Assembly (NCBI GenBank): GCA_011525385.1
Contig: WTGF01000116.1
Coordinates: 1-61,699 of the forward strand
Length of the DNA: 61,699 bases
From: Chloroflexota bacterium
GTDB taxonomy: Bacteria; Chloroflexota; Anaerolineae; Aggregatilineales; Phototrophicaceae
Direction: 5' to 3'
Part shown: piece after piece, positions 17,824 to 26,062 of the stretch
How positions within the stretch are numbered: position 1 is the stretch's first letter
Layout of the letters: every line of letters starts with the position of its first letter
Translations under genes and position numbers: made by a program
Notes under the pieces: model-generated
What the model was told of the DNA's origin: nothing
What the model saw: only the letters and a program-made list of their open reading frames with translations
Database searches by the model: none

Positions 17824-17967
17824 TTATTTTTCTTGTTGCCGCCTTTTCTTTCGGATAAAGATATCGCGGTCCTTGTCCGACCATATCGCATAGGCGACAT
17901 AACTTACGGTGTACAGGGCGATCAAAAACATTCCAGAAAGCACAATAAATACGAATTCCATGCTCAT
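17824..17967 (-). CDS. Single-TM small protein, 47 residues (copy 1)
   Basis: Encodes MSMEFVFIVLSGMFLIALYT and on, ending WSDKDRDIFIRKKRRQQEK. It has a hydrophobic helix at about 4-27 and a charged tail. The start overlaps the stop of the upstream four-helix membrane protein gene by 4 nt (ATGA) and has an AGGGG ribosome binding site 8 nt upstream, so the two products are translationally coupled and may form a complex. Near-identical tails in the two copies show selection on the tail sequence. Function unknown. Confidence 0.6.
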   Translation of the reverse strand: MSMEFVFIVLSGMFLIALYTVSYVAYAIWSDKDRDIFIRKKRRQQEK

Positions 17968-18401
17968 GTTGAGTCCCCTCGACGATAGTTAGCAAAGCTC
18001 ATAAAGAGCTGTAGCGCCAGTGAAATGATACAGACGGCGACAAAAAAACCTGTGGCAAGGATAAGCGTAGTAGTTGGATCAAAGTCCAAGCTGCGCACAC
18101 GGTTGTTTACATAAACCAGTGTCAAGAATATCAAGTTAAGTACGCCCAGCCCAATCAAGGTGAATTGAAAGGGTTTTGCCCAGGTAAACCGGAATTTGGC
18201 CAAATCTACGTTTGTCGCTGTCACTAGCCACAGCGCTATGAGAAAAAGCTCGATGCCGTCAAGCAGATTCAAAAGCGAGATCTCCGCCCGCTGCATCAGC
18301 GCAATGAGCACGCCGACCAAAATCGGCAGCAAAGGCAGGCCAATACTCAGCGCTGCCCAAACGGTGATATGCGTCAACGGGTGTTGAGTTCGCTGATACA
18401 A
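17964..18401 (-). CDS. Four-helix membrane protein, unknown function
   Basis: Unrecognised integral membrane protein of 145 residues with about four hydrophobic helices (roughly 13-35, 43-62, 78-98, 108-135). The start is a TTG at 18401; a strong promoter (18429-18458) would initiate about 20 nt upstream, supporting a start here. GGGG about 10 nt upstream is a weak ribosome binding site. It overlaps the 47-residue small membrane protein gene (ATGA). Its C-terminal third is duplicated downstream as a remnant. This looks like a two-component membrane module of unknown role. Confidence 0.6.
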   Translation of the reverse strand: MYQRTQHPLTHITVWAALSIGLPLLPILVGVLIALMQRAEISLLNLLDGIELFLIALWLVTATNVDLAKFRFTWAKPFQFTLIGLGVLNLIFLTLVYVNNRVRSLDFDPTTTLILATGFFVAVCIISLALQLFMSFANYRRGDST

Positions 18402-18428
18402 ACTTATTAATCCCCGTATTGATACTTG

Positions 18429-18458
18429 ATTCTAACACTATATCTCAGTTCTTTTCAA
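18429..18458 (-). promoter_or_regulatory. Predicted promoter of the small membrane protein operon
   Basis: Minus strand: TTGAAA (18453-18458), 18-bp spacer, TAGAAT (18429-18434). Five of six matches in each hexamer. It points at the four-helix membrane protein gene starting at 18401. Confidence 0.5.
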
Positions 18459-18606
18459 TTGCCAAGAATGACTGTTCAAGCCAAGGCAATCACTTCAAAT
18501 TGAATTGCCGCCGACGACGCGCCACCCGCTTTGCTTGACAGTCTTCCGCGCAATGACTATGATGACGGGCGATTTGACGCATCCCTATGGAGAGGCCGGA
18601 TCCGGC

Positions 18607-20700
18607 ATGCCAACTTCGGAGTCCCTGCTCGCGGTCGATATCGGCGGTACCTTCACTGATATTGTCGCTTTCGATCCACAGAGCCGGCAAATATGGGTGG
18701 AAAAGCTCTTGACGTCCTATCCGGATCCGTCGGTCGCAGCCCTTGACGGGATACGATACTTGCTGGAAGCCCAGAATATTTCGCCGGATGCTATCCGATA
18801 TGTGACGCATGGCACCACGCTCATCACCAATACCTTGATCGAACGCAAGGGCGCCAAGACCGCCCTGCTGACCACTGCCGGCTTTCGCGACGCGCTCGAG
18901 ATTGGCAACGAAGGTCGCTACGATATGTACGACCTGGCGCTGGTCAAACCGGCGCCCCTGGTGGAGCGTCGACTGCGCTTCGACGTCCAGGAGCGTATCC
19001 TGGCCGATGGACGAATCTTGCAAGAACTCGATTTGGATGCCTTGGGAGGTATTTGCGCCCAACTAGCGACCGAAGATATCGAAGCGCTGGCCATCTGCTT
19101 CTTACACGCCTATACCAATCCCGCGCATGAACTAGCCGCGCTGGAGCAGGTCAAAGCGCGTTTGCCCGATGCCGCCATCTCGGTATCGCATCAAGTAGCG
19201 CCGGGCATGCGCGAATACCCGCGTACGTCCACCACCGTCGCCAATGCCTATGTGCAACCGATCACCGAACGCTATCTGGCGCGCGTGGATGAGGGGCTGC
19301 GGCGCAGCGGCATTGAAGCGCCTCTGAATATCATGCTCAGTAGCGGAGGCACCACCACCGTTGCTGCGGCAAGAGCCTTTCCAGTGCGGCTGGTGGAAAG
19401 CGGGCCCGCTGGCGGCGCGCTGGCGGGACTCTATTGGGGGGCGCAACTGGGGGATAGCGACGTGCTGGCCTTTGATATGGGCGGCACAACGGCAAAAGCA
19501 GTTCTTACGCGCGCTGGCGGGTTGACGGTCAGTAATCATTCCGAAGTGGCGCATGTCCACCGTTTCAAGCGCGGCAGCGGATTGCCCCTCATGGTGCCGA
19601 TGATCGAGATGATCGAAATCGGTGCCGGCGGCGGCAGCATCGCGCATTTGAATCGGCTGGGTCTGCCGGGGGTGGGTCCGCAAAGCGCGGGCTCCGACCC
19701 GGGTCCCGCGGCTTATGCGCGGGGCGGCGCCGAGCCGACTGTAACCGATGCCGATCTGCTGCTCGGCTATCTCAACCCCGATTACTTTGCAGGCGGCAGC
19801 CTGCCCCTGGATCTCGATCTGGCGCGATGCGCGTTTGAAGGCTTGGCGACTGCGCTCGAATTGTCAGTCGAGCGTCTGGCTTGGGGCGTCCATCAATTGG
19901 TCAATGAGAACATGGCCGCGGCCGCGCGCGTACACGCGGCGGAACGCGGGCTGGAACTTCGACGCTACAGCATGGTCGCAACCGGGGGCGCCGGGCCGGT
20001 ACATGCCTGTGGCGTGGCGGGCGGACTGGGCATCCGGCGCATCATCATCCCGCCCCTGGCCGGCGTCGGTTCGGCATTTGGATTCCTGACCGCGCCTATC
20101 GCCTTCGATTTCACACGTAGTTACGTCGCCAAACTGACCGAACTGGACCTGAGCGAACTCAATGGCATCTTGCGCGCTTTGGAAAGGGAAGGCCGCGGGA
20201 TTGTCGAAGGCGCCGGCGTCCCGGCCGATGACATCTCTGCCCAACTCAGCATCGATATGCGCTATGTCGGGCAGGGCTATGAGGTGCGCGTGCCCTTCAC
20301 GATGGGACGACTCGACGAGGATCATATCGCTTCCATGAAACGCGCTTTCGAAGCGGAATATCGGCGCTTCTACGGTCAACTCGCGGACGGTGTGCCGATT
20401 GAAGCCGTCAACTGGCGCGTCCTGATCACGGGACCCGCTCCGCAAATTGAAGCGCTTTCCCTGCTGTCTGCGGCAGCCCCCACCGATGCCCCGATAGCCT
20501 GCCGCCCGGTTCGCTTTGGGGCGGATACGCCCGCGCGCCAAACACCGGTCTTCCGGCGCGATCAACTGAGCGAAGACTGGAGCGCCGACGGTCCCGTGAT
20601 CATTGAAGAAGCGGCCTCCACAACCCTGGTCTTGCCCGGATGGACGGCCCAGACGGCCGCCGGCGGATGCCTTTTGCTGCTACAAGGGGACGAACCATGA
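18607..20700 (+). CDS. hyuA: Hydantoinase/oxoprolinase subunit A (HyuA-like)
   Basis: ATP-dependent ring-opening amidohydrolase large subunit of about 697 residues, acting with HyuB on hydantoins, N-methylhydantoin or 5-oxoproline. The N-terminus LLAVDIGGTFTDIVAFD is the ATP-binding start. THGTTLITNTLIERKGAKTA, the central FDMGGTTAK and IGAGGGSIA are family landmarks. The ATG at 18607 is chosen because GGAGAGG lies about 11 nt upstream and the family begins just before DIGGTFTD. HyuB follows with an ATGA overlap, then a sarcosine-oxidase-like flavoenzyme and an SDR. That neighbourhood favours N-methylhydantoin as substrate over 5-oxoproline (inference). Confidence 0.92.
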   Translation: MPTSESLLAVDIGGTFTDIVAFDPQSRQIWVEKLLTSYPDPSVAALDGIRYLLEAQNISPDAIRYVTHGTTLITNTLIERKGAKTALLTTAGFRDALEIGNEGRYDMYDLALVKPAPLVERRLRFDVQERILADGRILQELDLDALGGICAQLATEDIEALAICFLHAYTNPAHELAALEQVKARLPDAAISVSHQVAPGMREYPRTSTTVANAYVQPITERYLARVDEGLRRSGIEAPLNIMLSSGGTTTVAAARAFPVRLVESGPAGGALAGLYWGAQLGDSDVLAFDMGGTTAKAVLTRAGGLTVSNHSEVAHVHRFKRGSGLPLMVPMIEMIEIGAGGGSIAHLNRLGLPGVGPQSAGSDPGPAAYARGGAEPTVTDADLLLGYLNPDYFAGGSLPLDLDLARCAFEGLATALELSVERLAWGVHQLVNENMAAAARVHAAERGLELRRYSMVATGGAGPVHACGVAGGLGIRRIIIPPLAGVGSAFGFLTAPIAFDFTRSYVAKLTELDLSELNGILRALEREGRGIVEGAGVPADDISAQLSIDMRYVGQGYEVRVPFTMGRLDEDHIASMKRAFEAEYRRFYGQLADGVPIEAVNWRVLITGPAPQIEALSLLSAAAPTDAPIACRPVRFGADTPARQTPVFRRDQLSEDWSADGPVIIEEAASTTLVLPGWTAQTAAGGCLLLLQGDEP

Positions 20701-22400
20701 TCGATCCTGTTACGCTGGAAGTGATCTGGAGTCGCTTGATCTCGGTCGTGGACGAGCAAGCCGCGGCCTTGATCCATTCTTCCTTCACCACCGTCGTGCG
20801 CGAAGCCGGGGACCTGTCCGCCGGCGTCTTCGACCGCCAAGGCAATATGATCGCCCAGTCCGTAACCGGCACGCCAGGTCATATCAACACCATGGCGAAC
20901 TGCGTCCGCAGGTATATAGCGCCCAAGCACCCCATTGACAGCCTGAACCCCGGCGACACCTTGATTACCAACGACCCTTGGGAAGCCTCGGGTCATCTCT
21001 TTGATCTGACTATTGTCTCGCCGGTCTTTTATCGCGGACGCGGCGTCGCCTGGTTCGCCAGCACATGCCATGCCGTCGATATCGGCGGCGCGACCATGGG
21101 CGGCGACGCGCGCTCGCTCTACGAAGAGGGCCTGGCCATCCCGCTGATGAAACTATTCAAAGCGGGCGTTGTCAATCAAGAATTGATCGAAATCATTCGC
21201 GCCAACGTGCGCGTGCCCGATCAAGTGATCGGCGACATCTACGCCCAGCAAGTCGGCAACCAGGTAGGCGCGCGCAAGCTGATCGAAATGCTGGACGAGC
21301 ATGCCCTGCCCGATATCGAAGCGGTCTCGGCGCAAATCCTCGATCGCACAGAGAGCGCCGTGCGCGCTGCGATAAGCGCCTTGCCCGATGGCCTCTACCG
21401 AGACGAAATCGGCATCGACGGCTTCGATCGGCCCCTGAAAATCGCCTGCGCCTTGACTGTCGAGGGCGATGAACTGCGGGTCGACTATGAAGGGTCCTCG
21501 CCGCAAGTCGATCGCGGCATCAACGTCGTGCTGAATTATACGCATGCCTACACCACCTACACCTTAATGGCTGCCCTGGCGCCGGGTATCCCCAATAACG
21601 AAGGCGCCTTCCGGCCCATTCACGTGCGCGCCCCGCTCGGCTCTATACTGAATTGTCGCAGACCGGCGCCGGTAAGCGCCCGTCATCTGATCGGCCACTT
21701 TGTCAGCCAACCGCTGCTGACGGCTTTGGCGCAGGTGATCCCGCAAGGGGTGATCGCCAATGGCTCCGCCGGCTTATGGAACACGATGATGGACGGGATA
21801 GATGCGGCCGGGGAGGAATTTGCCTATGTTTTCTTCTCCGCCGGTGGCATGGGCGCCGCCCACGACCGCGATGGTCTTTCCGCTACCGCCTTCCCCAGCG
21901 GCATTATGGGCGTGCCGGTCGAAGCGATCGAAACCGCCGCGCCCCTGCTCATGCGCCGCCGCGAGCTGCGTCCCGATTCCGGCGGCGCTGGCCGCTTCCG
22001 TGGCGGGCTCGGGCAGGAAATGGAAATGGAAATCATCACGGGTTTGAACGCCAATCATTCCTGCATGTATGACCGCACCGGCAATGCCGCGGCGGGCCTT
22101 TTGGGCGGGAAGCCCGGCGCAACCGGTGAGGTTGCGCTTTCCGATGGGGGCTATCCCCATCCCAAATCGCATTATGTCTTGAAGCCCGGGCAGCGCGTGA
22201 CGCTCAAGCTGCCCGGCGGCGGCGGATTTGGGCCGCCATCCCTGCGCGAGCCGCAGCGCGTGCTGGATGATGCGCGGCAAGGTTATGTCTCGCCCGAAGC
22301 GGCGGCGCGCGACTATGGCGTGCTCATTGATGCCGAGAAGATGACAATCGATGTCGAAGCGACTAACGCTCGGCGTAAGGAGATGGACGCGGAAAAATGA
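20697..22400 (+). CDS. hyuB: Hydantoinase subunit B (HyuB-like)
   Basis: Second subunit of the ATP-dependent hydantoinase, about 567 residues. Typical segments are MIDPVTLEVIWSRLISVVDE at the start, FDRQGNMIAQS, HINTMANCVR, NDPWEASGHLFDLTIV and the glycine-rich C-terminal LPGGGGFGPP. The ATG overlaps the HyuA stop (ATGA), with GGGGA 8 nt upstream. Its stop in turn overlaps the start of the oxidase gene. Coupled translation of A, B and the oxidase indicates one pathway. Confidence 0.92.
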   Translation: MIDPVTLEVIWSRLISVVDEQAAALIHSSFTTVVREAGDLSAGVFDRQGNMIAQSVTGTPGHINTMANCVRRYIAPKHPIDSLNPGDTLITNDPWEASGHLFDLTIVSPVFYRGRGVAWFASTCHAVDIGGATMGGDARSLYEEGLAIPLMKLFKAGVVNQELIEIIRANVRVPDQVIGDIYAQQVGNQVGARKLIEMLDEHALPDIEAVSAQILDRTESAVRAAISALPDGLYRDEIGIDGFDRPLKIACALTVEGDELRVDYEGSSPQVDRGINVVLNYTHAYTTYTLMAALAPGIPNNEGAFRPIHVRAPLGSILNCRRPAPVSARHLIGHFVSQPLLTALAQVIPQGVIANGSAGLWNTMMDGIDAAGEEFAYVFFSAGGMGAAHDRDGLSATAFPSGIMGVPVEAIETAAPLLMRRRELRPDSGGAGRFRGGLGQEMEMEIITGLNANHSCMYDRTGNAAAGLLGGKPGATGEVALSDGGYPHPKSHYVLKPGQRVTLKLPGGGGFGPPSLREPQRVLDDARQGYVSPEAAARDYGVLIDAEKMTIDVEATNARRKEMDAEK

Positions 22401-23575
22401 ATCAGTACGATCTGATCGTGGTCGGTCTGGGCGCGGTGGGCTCGGCAGCGCTCTACCAAGCGAGCAAAGGCGGCGCCCGGGCCCTCGGCATTGATCGCTT
22501 TGATCCGCCGCACACAATGGGATCGAGCCACGGCGATACCCGCATCACGCGCCAATCCATCGGCGAGGGCGAAATCTACATGCCCTTCATCCGCCGCTCT
22601 AACGAAATCTGGCGTGATCTTGAAACGTCGACGGGTCAAGAACTGTTTCTCGAAAGCGGCGGGCTCATCATAGCGCCGGAAAGCGCTACGGCGAGCTTTC
22701 ACGTACCAGGCGATTTTGTCGCCCTTTCCGTCGACATAGCGGAAAAATACGGCATCCCGCACGAAGTGCTCAGCGCGGAAGAAATCAAGCGACACTTCCC
22801 GATGCTGATGCCGCGGCCGGTCGACCGCGCCTATTATGAACCCGGCGCCGGCGTCCTGCGCCCGGAACGCTGCATCAACGCGCAACTCGATTTGGCGATA
22901 GAAGCTGGCGCAGCTATCCGCACCCAGGAAAAGATGATCCGCTACCAAGCTGACTCGCAGGGGGTGACAGTGGTTACCGACAGGGACAACTTCCGGGCGG
23001 ACAAGTTGATTCTGGCCACCGGCGCCTGGATCGGCGATCTCTTGCCAGAGAGCTATCGAGCCGGCATTCGGGTCTGCCGACAAGTGATCTACTGGTTCGA
23101 AGCGGAAAACCTGGAGGCCTTTTACCCGGAAAACTGTCCCTTTGTCATCTGGATCGGCGACAGACTCGAAGACTTTTGGTCGACCTTTCCCGCGCCGCGG
23201 GATGGCCTGCCCGGCGTCAAACTCGTGACGGAGCAATACCATACCAGCACACATGCCGATGCATTAAGCCGCCAGGTCAGCCCCGAAGAAACGGCGGATA
23301 TGTACCACCGCTTGACCGTGCCTCGTCTCAAAGGCTTGCGCGAAAATCTCATTCATGCCGATGTCTGTATGTATACGGTCAGCGCCGATGAACACTTCGT
23401 CATCGACTACCATCCGGAGTCAGAACGCGTGGTAGTCGCGTCGCCTTGTTCCGGACACGGTTTCAAGCATTCGGCGGCGGTCGGCGAGACTCTGGCGCAA
23501 TTGGCGCTCGATGGCGGCAGCGAATTCGATATTTCAGCCTTTGAACTGGCGCGGCTGGGGGATATTCGAGAATGA
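22397..23575 (+). CDS. Sarcosine oxidase/N-methyl amino acid oxidase-like flavoprotein
   Basis: FAD-dependent amine oxidase of 392 residues in the monomeric sarcosine oxidase/N-methyltryptophan oxidase (SoxA/SolA) family. The dinucleotide-binding motif is VVGLGAVGSAALY near 9-21. SSHGDTRITRQ (about 48-58) is the family signature near the FAD site. SPCSGHGFKHS near residue 350 contains the Cys that in monomeric sarcosine oxidase carries covalent FAD. It oxidises a secondary amine to a primary amine plus aldehyde and peroxide. Its start overlaps the HyuB stop. With hydantoinase it could complete N-methylhydantoin to glycine, if an N-carbamoylsarcosine amidase is encoded elsewhere. Confidence 0.9.
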   Translation: MNQYDLIVVGLGAVGSAALYQASKGGARALGIDRFDPPHTMGSSHGDTRITRQSIGEGEIYMPFIRRSNEIWRDLETSTGQELFLESGGLIIAPESATASFHVPGDFVALSVDIAEKYGIPHEVLSAEEIKRHFPMLMPRPVDRAYYEPGAGVLRPERCINAQLDLAIEAGAAIRTQEKMIRYQADSQGVTVVTDRDNFRADKLILATGAWIGDLLPESYRAGIRVCRQVIYWFEAENLEAFYPENCPFVIWIGDRLEDFWSTFPAPRDGLPGVKLVTEQYHTSTHADALSRQVSPEETADMYHRLTVPRLKGLRENLIHADVCMYTVSADEHFVIDYHPESERVVVASPCSGHGFKHSAAVGETLAQLALDGGSEFDISAFELARLGDIRE

Positions 23576-23612
23576 GAGGCATTTGCGGAAAAAACCAACT
23601 GGAAAGGGAATT

Positions 23613-24422
23613 ATGAGTATGCGACTGGAAGGTAAAACCGCCATCGTTACCGGTGGCGCCAACGGCATTGGGGCGGGATGCGTACGCCGTCTGGCCGCGG
23701 AAGGCGCTGACGTGGTCATCGCAGATATCGACGTCGCCGGCGGACAAACCCTGGCTGCCGAACTGAGCGCCGCGCCCGGCCGCGTCATCTATGTGGAGAG
23801 CGACATTACTCAACGTCCAGCGGTCGAGGCATTGTTCGCGACCAGTCTCGAGGCTTTTGGCGCGGTCGATATCCTGGTCAACAACGCCGCCTTCGTGCAC
23901 AAAGCGGGTGTGGTCGCCAATTTTCTCGATTACAGCGACGAAGCCTGGGAAACGACGCTCGCCGTCAACTTGTCGGGCATGTTCCATTGCTCGCAGAAGG
24001 CCGCTCGTCTGATGGCGAAACGCGGACAAGGCGGCGTCATCGTCAATGTGAGCAGCGGCGGCGCCTCCCGCGCGCACCGGCAGATGTTTGGTTACGATAC
24101 CAGCAAGGGCGGTATCGAGGCGGCTACCCGCGCTATGGCGCTCGATCTGGCGCCACTTGGCATCCGCGTCAATACCGTCGTACCGGGCAGCATCCGCGTC
24201 GATCACGGCATCTCCGTGGGCGACGCCCCCATCCCGCCCTCGGATGTCATCCCGCTGGCGCGGCAAGGGACGCCGAAGGATATCGCGGCCGCGGTCGCCT
24301 TTCTCTGCTCGGATGACGCCACGTACATCACCGGTACGCGCATCGTCGTCGATGGCGGCATGGACGCGCAACTGCGTAGCCCCGCGGTCGATTACCGCTA
24401 CGATTACAGCGACTACGCTTAA
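23613..24422 (+). CDS. Short-chain dehydrogenase/reductase
   Basis: Classical SDR of 269 residues, NAD(P)-dependent. It has the TGGANGIG cofactor loop near residues 14-21, NNAA near 93, and catalytic Tyr161 and Lys165 in YDTSK. An unusual C-terminal stretch (DYRYDYSDYA) is Tyr/Asp-rich. The ATG at 23613 has GGAAAGGGA just upstream. It follows the oxidase gene by 37 bp in the same direction, so it is probably the fourth gene of the hydantoinase operon. Its substrate is unknown; an aldehyde or hydroxy intermediate is possible. Confidence 0.88.
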   Translation: MSMRLEGKTAIVTGGANGIGAGCVRRLAAEGADVVIADIDVAGGQTLAAELSAAPGRVIYVESDITQRPAVEALFATSLEAFGAVDILVNNAAFVHKAGVVANFLDYSDEAWETTLAVNLSGMFHCSQKAARLMAKRGQGGVIVNVSSGGASRAHRQMFGYDTSKGGIEAATRAMALDLAPLGIRVNTVVPGSIRVDHGISVGDAPIPPSDVIPLARQGTPKDIAAAVAFLCSDDATYITGTRIVVDGGMDAQLRSPAVDYRYDYSDYA

Positions 24423-24477
24423 GGCTTGGCATCCGTGGGCGCGACCGTGCAAGCAGATCAATCGCACCATATTTTCT

Positions 24478-24664
24478 TTACCACCGAGAACACCGAGGGC
24501 ACAGAGTGAAGGCTATTTTGACGAATGATCCTTACTCAGAATTGGAAAAGCCACTCACTACTTTAGTCGATAATGTTCATTTTCCGCTCAAAATCCATGT
24601 CATAAGGCGCTAGGGATTTCTGGTCAAACGCTTTTCTCGGTGTTCTCGGTGTACTCGGTGGTTA
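24478..24664. repeat. MITE-like inverted-repeat element (ACCGAGG family)
   Basis: A 187-bp element with left arm TTACCACCGAGAACACCGAG and an inverted right arm reading CTCGGTGTACTCGGTGGTTA (from 24645). It is non-coding inside. Similar in size and plan to the element at 4339-4512, with the interior motif GGATTTCTG shared. It fills most of the 385-bp gap 24423-24807. Confidence 0.6.
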
Positions 24665-24763
24665 AATTTGAGCTTGTTCGTAGCGAAGTCGCAGTGGATG
24701 ACTATTCTGGTACGATTGTCCTGTACAGCAAGTCGCTCAATTTCAATCGCCGCGGGATCCCTG

Positions 24764-24772
24764 TGGTAAACT
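24764..24772 (+). promoter_or_regulatory. Candidate extended -10 promoter for the moeA genes
   Basis: TGGTAAACT is an extended -10 (TG, one base, TAAACT) 36 nt before the first moeA start. No good -35 is seen, so this is a weak prediction. Confidence 0.25.
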
Positions 24773-24807
24773 CTCCCTGACGACCATCTGCCATCCGCGG
24801 GGATCCC

Positions 24808-26046
24808 ATGCCCTCACCAGAATTCTTCCAAGTGCTGCCGGTTGCCGATGCGCTCAAGCTGTTGGATAGGCATTGGCAACCAAAACCGGCGCGCGAGTTC
24901 ATCGCGACTTCTGAAGCGCTGGACCGCGTCAGCGCGACCGAAATCCTCTCTCCCGAGGCTGTGCCGGCTTTCCGCAAAAGCACGGTGGACGGCTACGCCG
25001 TCCGCGCCGCCGATACCTTCGGCGCCAGCCAGACGCTGCCGGCTTTCCTCGCGGTAGTCGGCGAAATCAAAATGGGGCAGCGACCCCCGCGCGATATCGG
25101 CAGCGGAGAAGCGCTGGCGATTCACACCGGCGGCATGCTGCCGGAAGGCGCCGATGCCGCCGTCATGATCGAAACCACGCAACCGATTGGCGACGGGGAA
25201 ATCGAAGCCATGAGAGCGGTGGCCCCAGGTGAGAACGTCATCCAGGCCGGCGAGGATGTCGCGGCGGGCGCGGCGATCGTGTCGGGGCGTCATCGGCTGC
25301 GTGCGGCCGATATCGGAGGCCTGCTGGCGGTTGGCGTCGAGCAAATTGAGGTCTTGCGCGCGCCGCGCGTGGGCATCCTCAGTTGCGGCGACGAATTGCT
25401 GCCACCCGAGCGCAAGCCTCCGCCCGGCAAGGTGCGCGATATCAATGCCTATACCTTGAGCGCTCTGGCGCAAACCTTGGGCGCGGAACCGCTGCGCCTG
25501 GGCATCGCGCGCGATACGCTCGAGGATTACCGTGCTCGGGCCGAGGCAGGTTTCGCCGAGTCCGATATCCTGCTGCTCAGCGCCGGCAGTTCGGTTTCCG
25601 CCCGCGACTACACCCGGGACGTCATCAACGGTCTGGGCGCGCCGGGACTGCTGCAGCACGGGCTGGCGACCAAACCGGGCAAACCGACCATCATCGCCGT
25701 TTGTGAGGACAAGCCGGTGATCGGTTTGCCGGGCAACCCGGTCTCGGCGCTTTTGGTCGCGCGGCAAATCCTGCCGCATCTGATCGCCCGCTTCCTGGGT
25801 CAGACGCTCGAGCGGCCGCCGATGATACGCGCGCGCCTGGCCCTGCGCGTGGCTTCCGAAAGCGGGCGCGAGGACTGGCTGGCCGTACGCTTGCGCGCGA
25901 CCGACGAAGAGTATCCCTTGGCCGAGCCGCTGTTCGGCAAGTCGAACTTGATTTTCACGCTGGTGGGCGCCGATGCCTTGTTGCGTGTGCCGCTCAATTC
26001 CGGTGGCCTGGATGCCGGCAGCCTGGTTGATGTCGCGCCCTTGTGA
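24808..26046 (+). CDS. moeA: Molybdopterin molybdenumtransferase MoeA
   Basis: Inserts molybdate (or tungstate) into adenylylated molybdopterin in the last step of cofactor synthesis. The 412-residue protein follows the MoeA plan: FRKSTVDGYAVRAADTF near 55-72 (catalytic Asp in the DGYA motif), HTGGMLPEGADAAVMIE, SCGDELL (keeping the second catalytic-type Asp of the GDEL motif), LLSAGSSVSARDYT and GLPGNPVSALL, then a C-terminal beta domain. A second MoeA gene with a binding-protein domain follows 16 bp later. Convergent FdhD suggests the cofactor serves a formate dehydrogenase. Confidence 0.92.
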   Translation: MPSPEFFQVLPVADALKLLDRHWQPKPAREFIATSEALDRVSATEILSPEAVPAFRKSTVDGYAVRAADTFGASQTLPAFLAVVGEIKMGQRPPRDIGSGEALAIHTGGMLPEGADAAVMIETTQPIGDGEIEAMRAVAPGENVIQAGEDVAAGAAIVSGRHRLRAADIGGLLAVGVEQIEVLRAPRVGILSCGDELLPPERKPPPGKVRDINAYTLSALAQTLGAEPLRLGIARDTLEDYRARAEAGFAESDILLLSAGSSVSARDYTRDVINGLGAPGLLQHGLATKPGKPTIIAVCEDKPVIGLPGNPVSALLVARQILPHLIARFLGQTLERPPMIRARLALRVASESGREDWLAVRLRATDEEYPLAEPLFGKSNLIFTLVGADALLRVPLNSGGLDAGSLVDVAPL

Positions 26047-26062
26047 GTCGACGGTGACGCTG

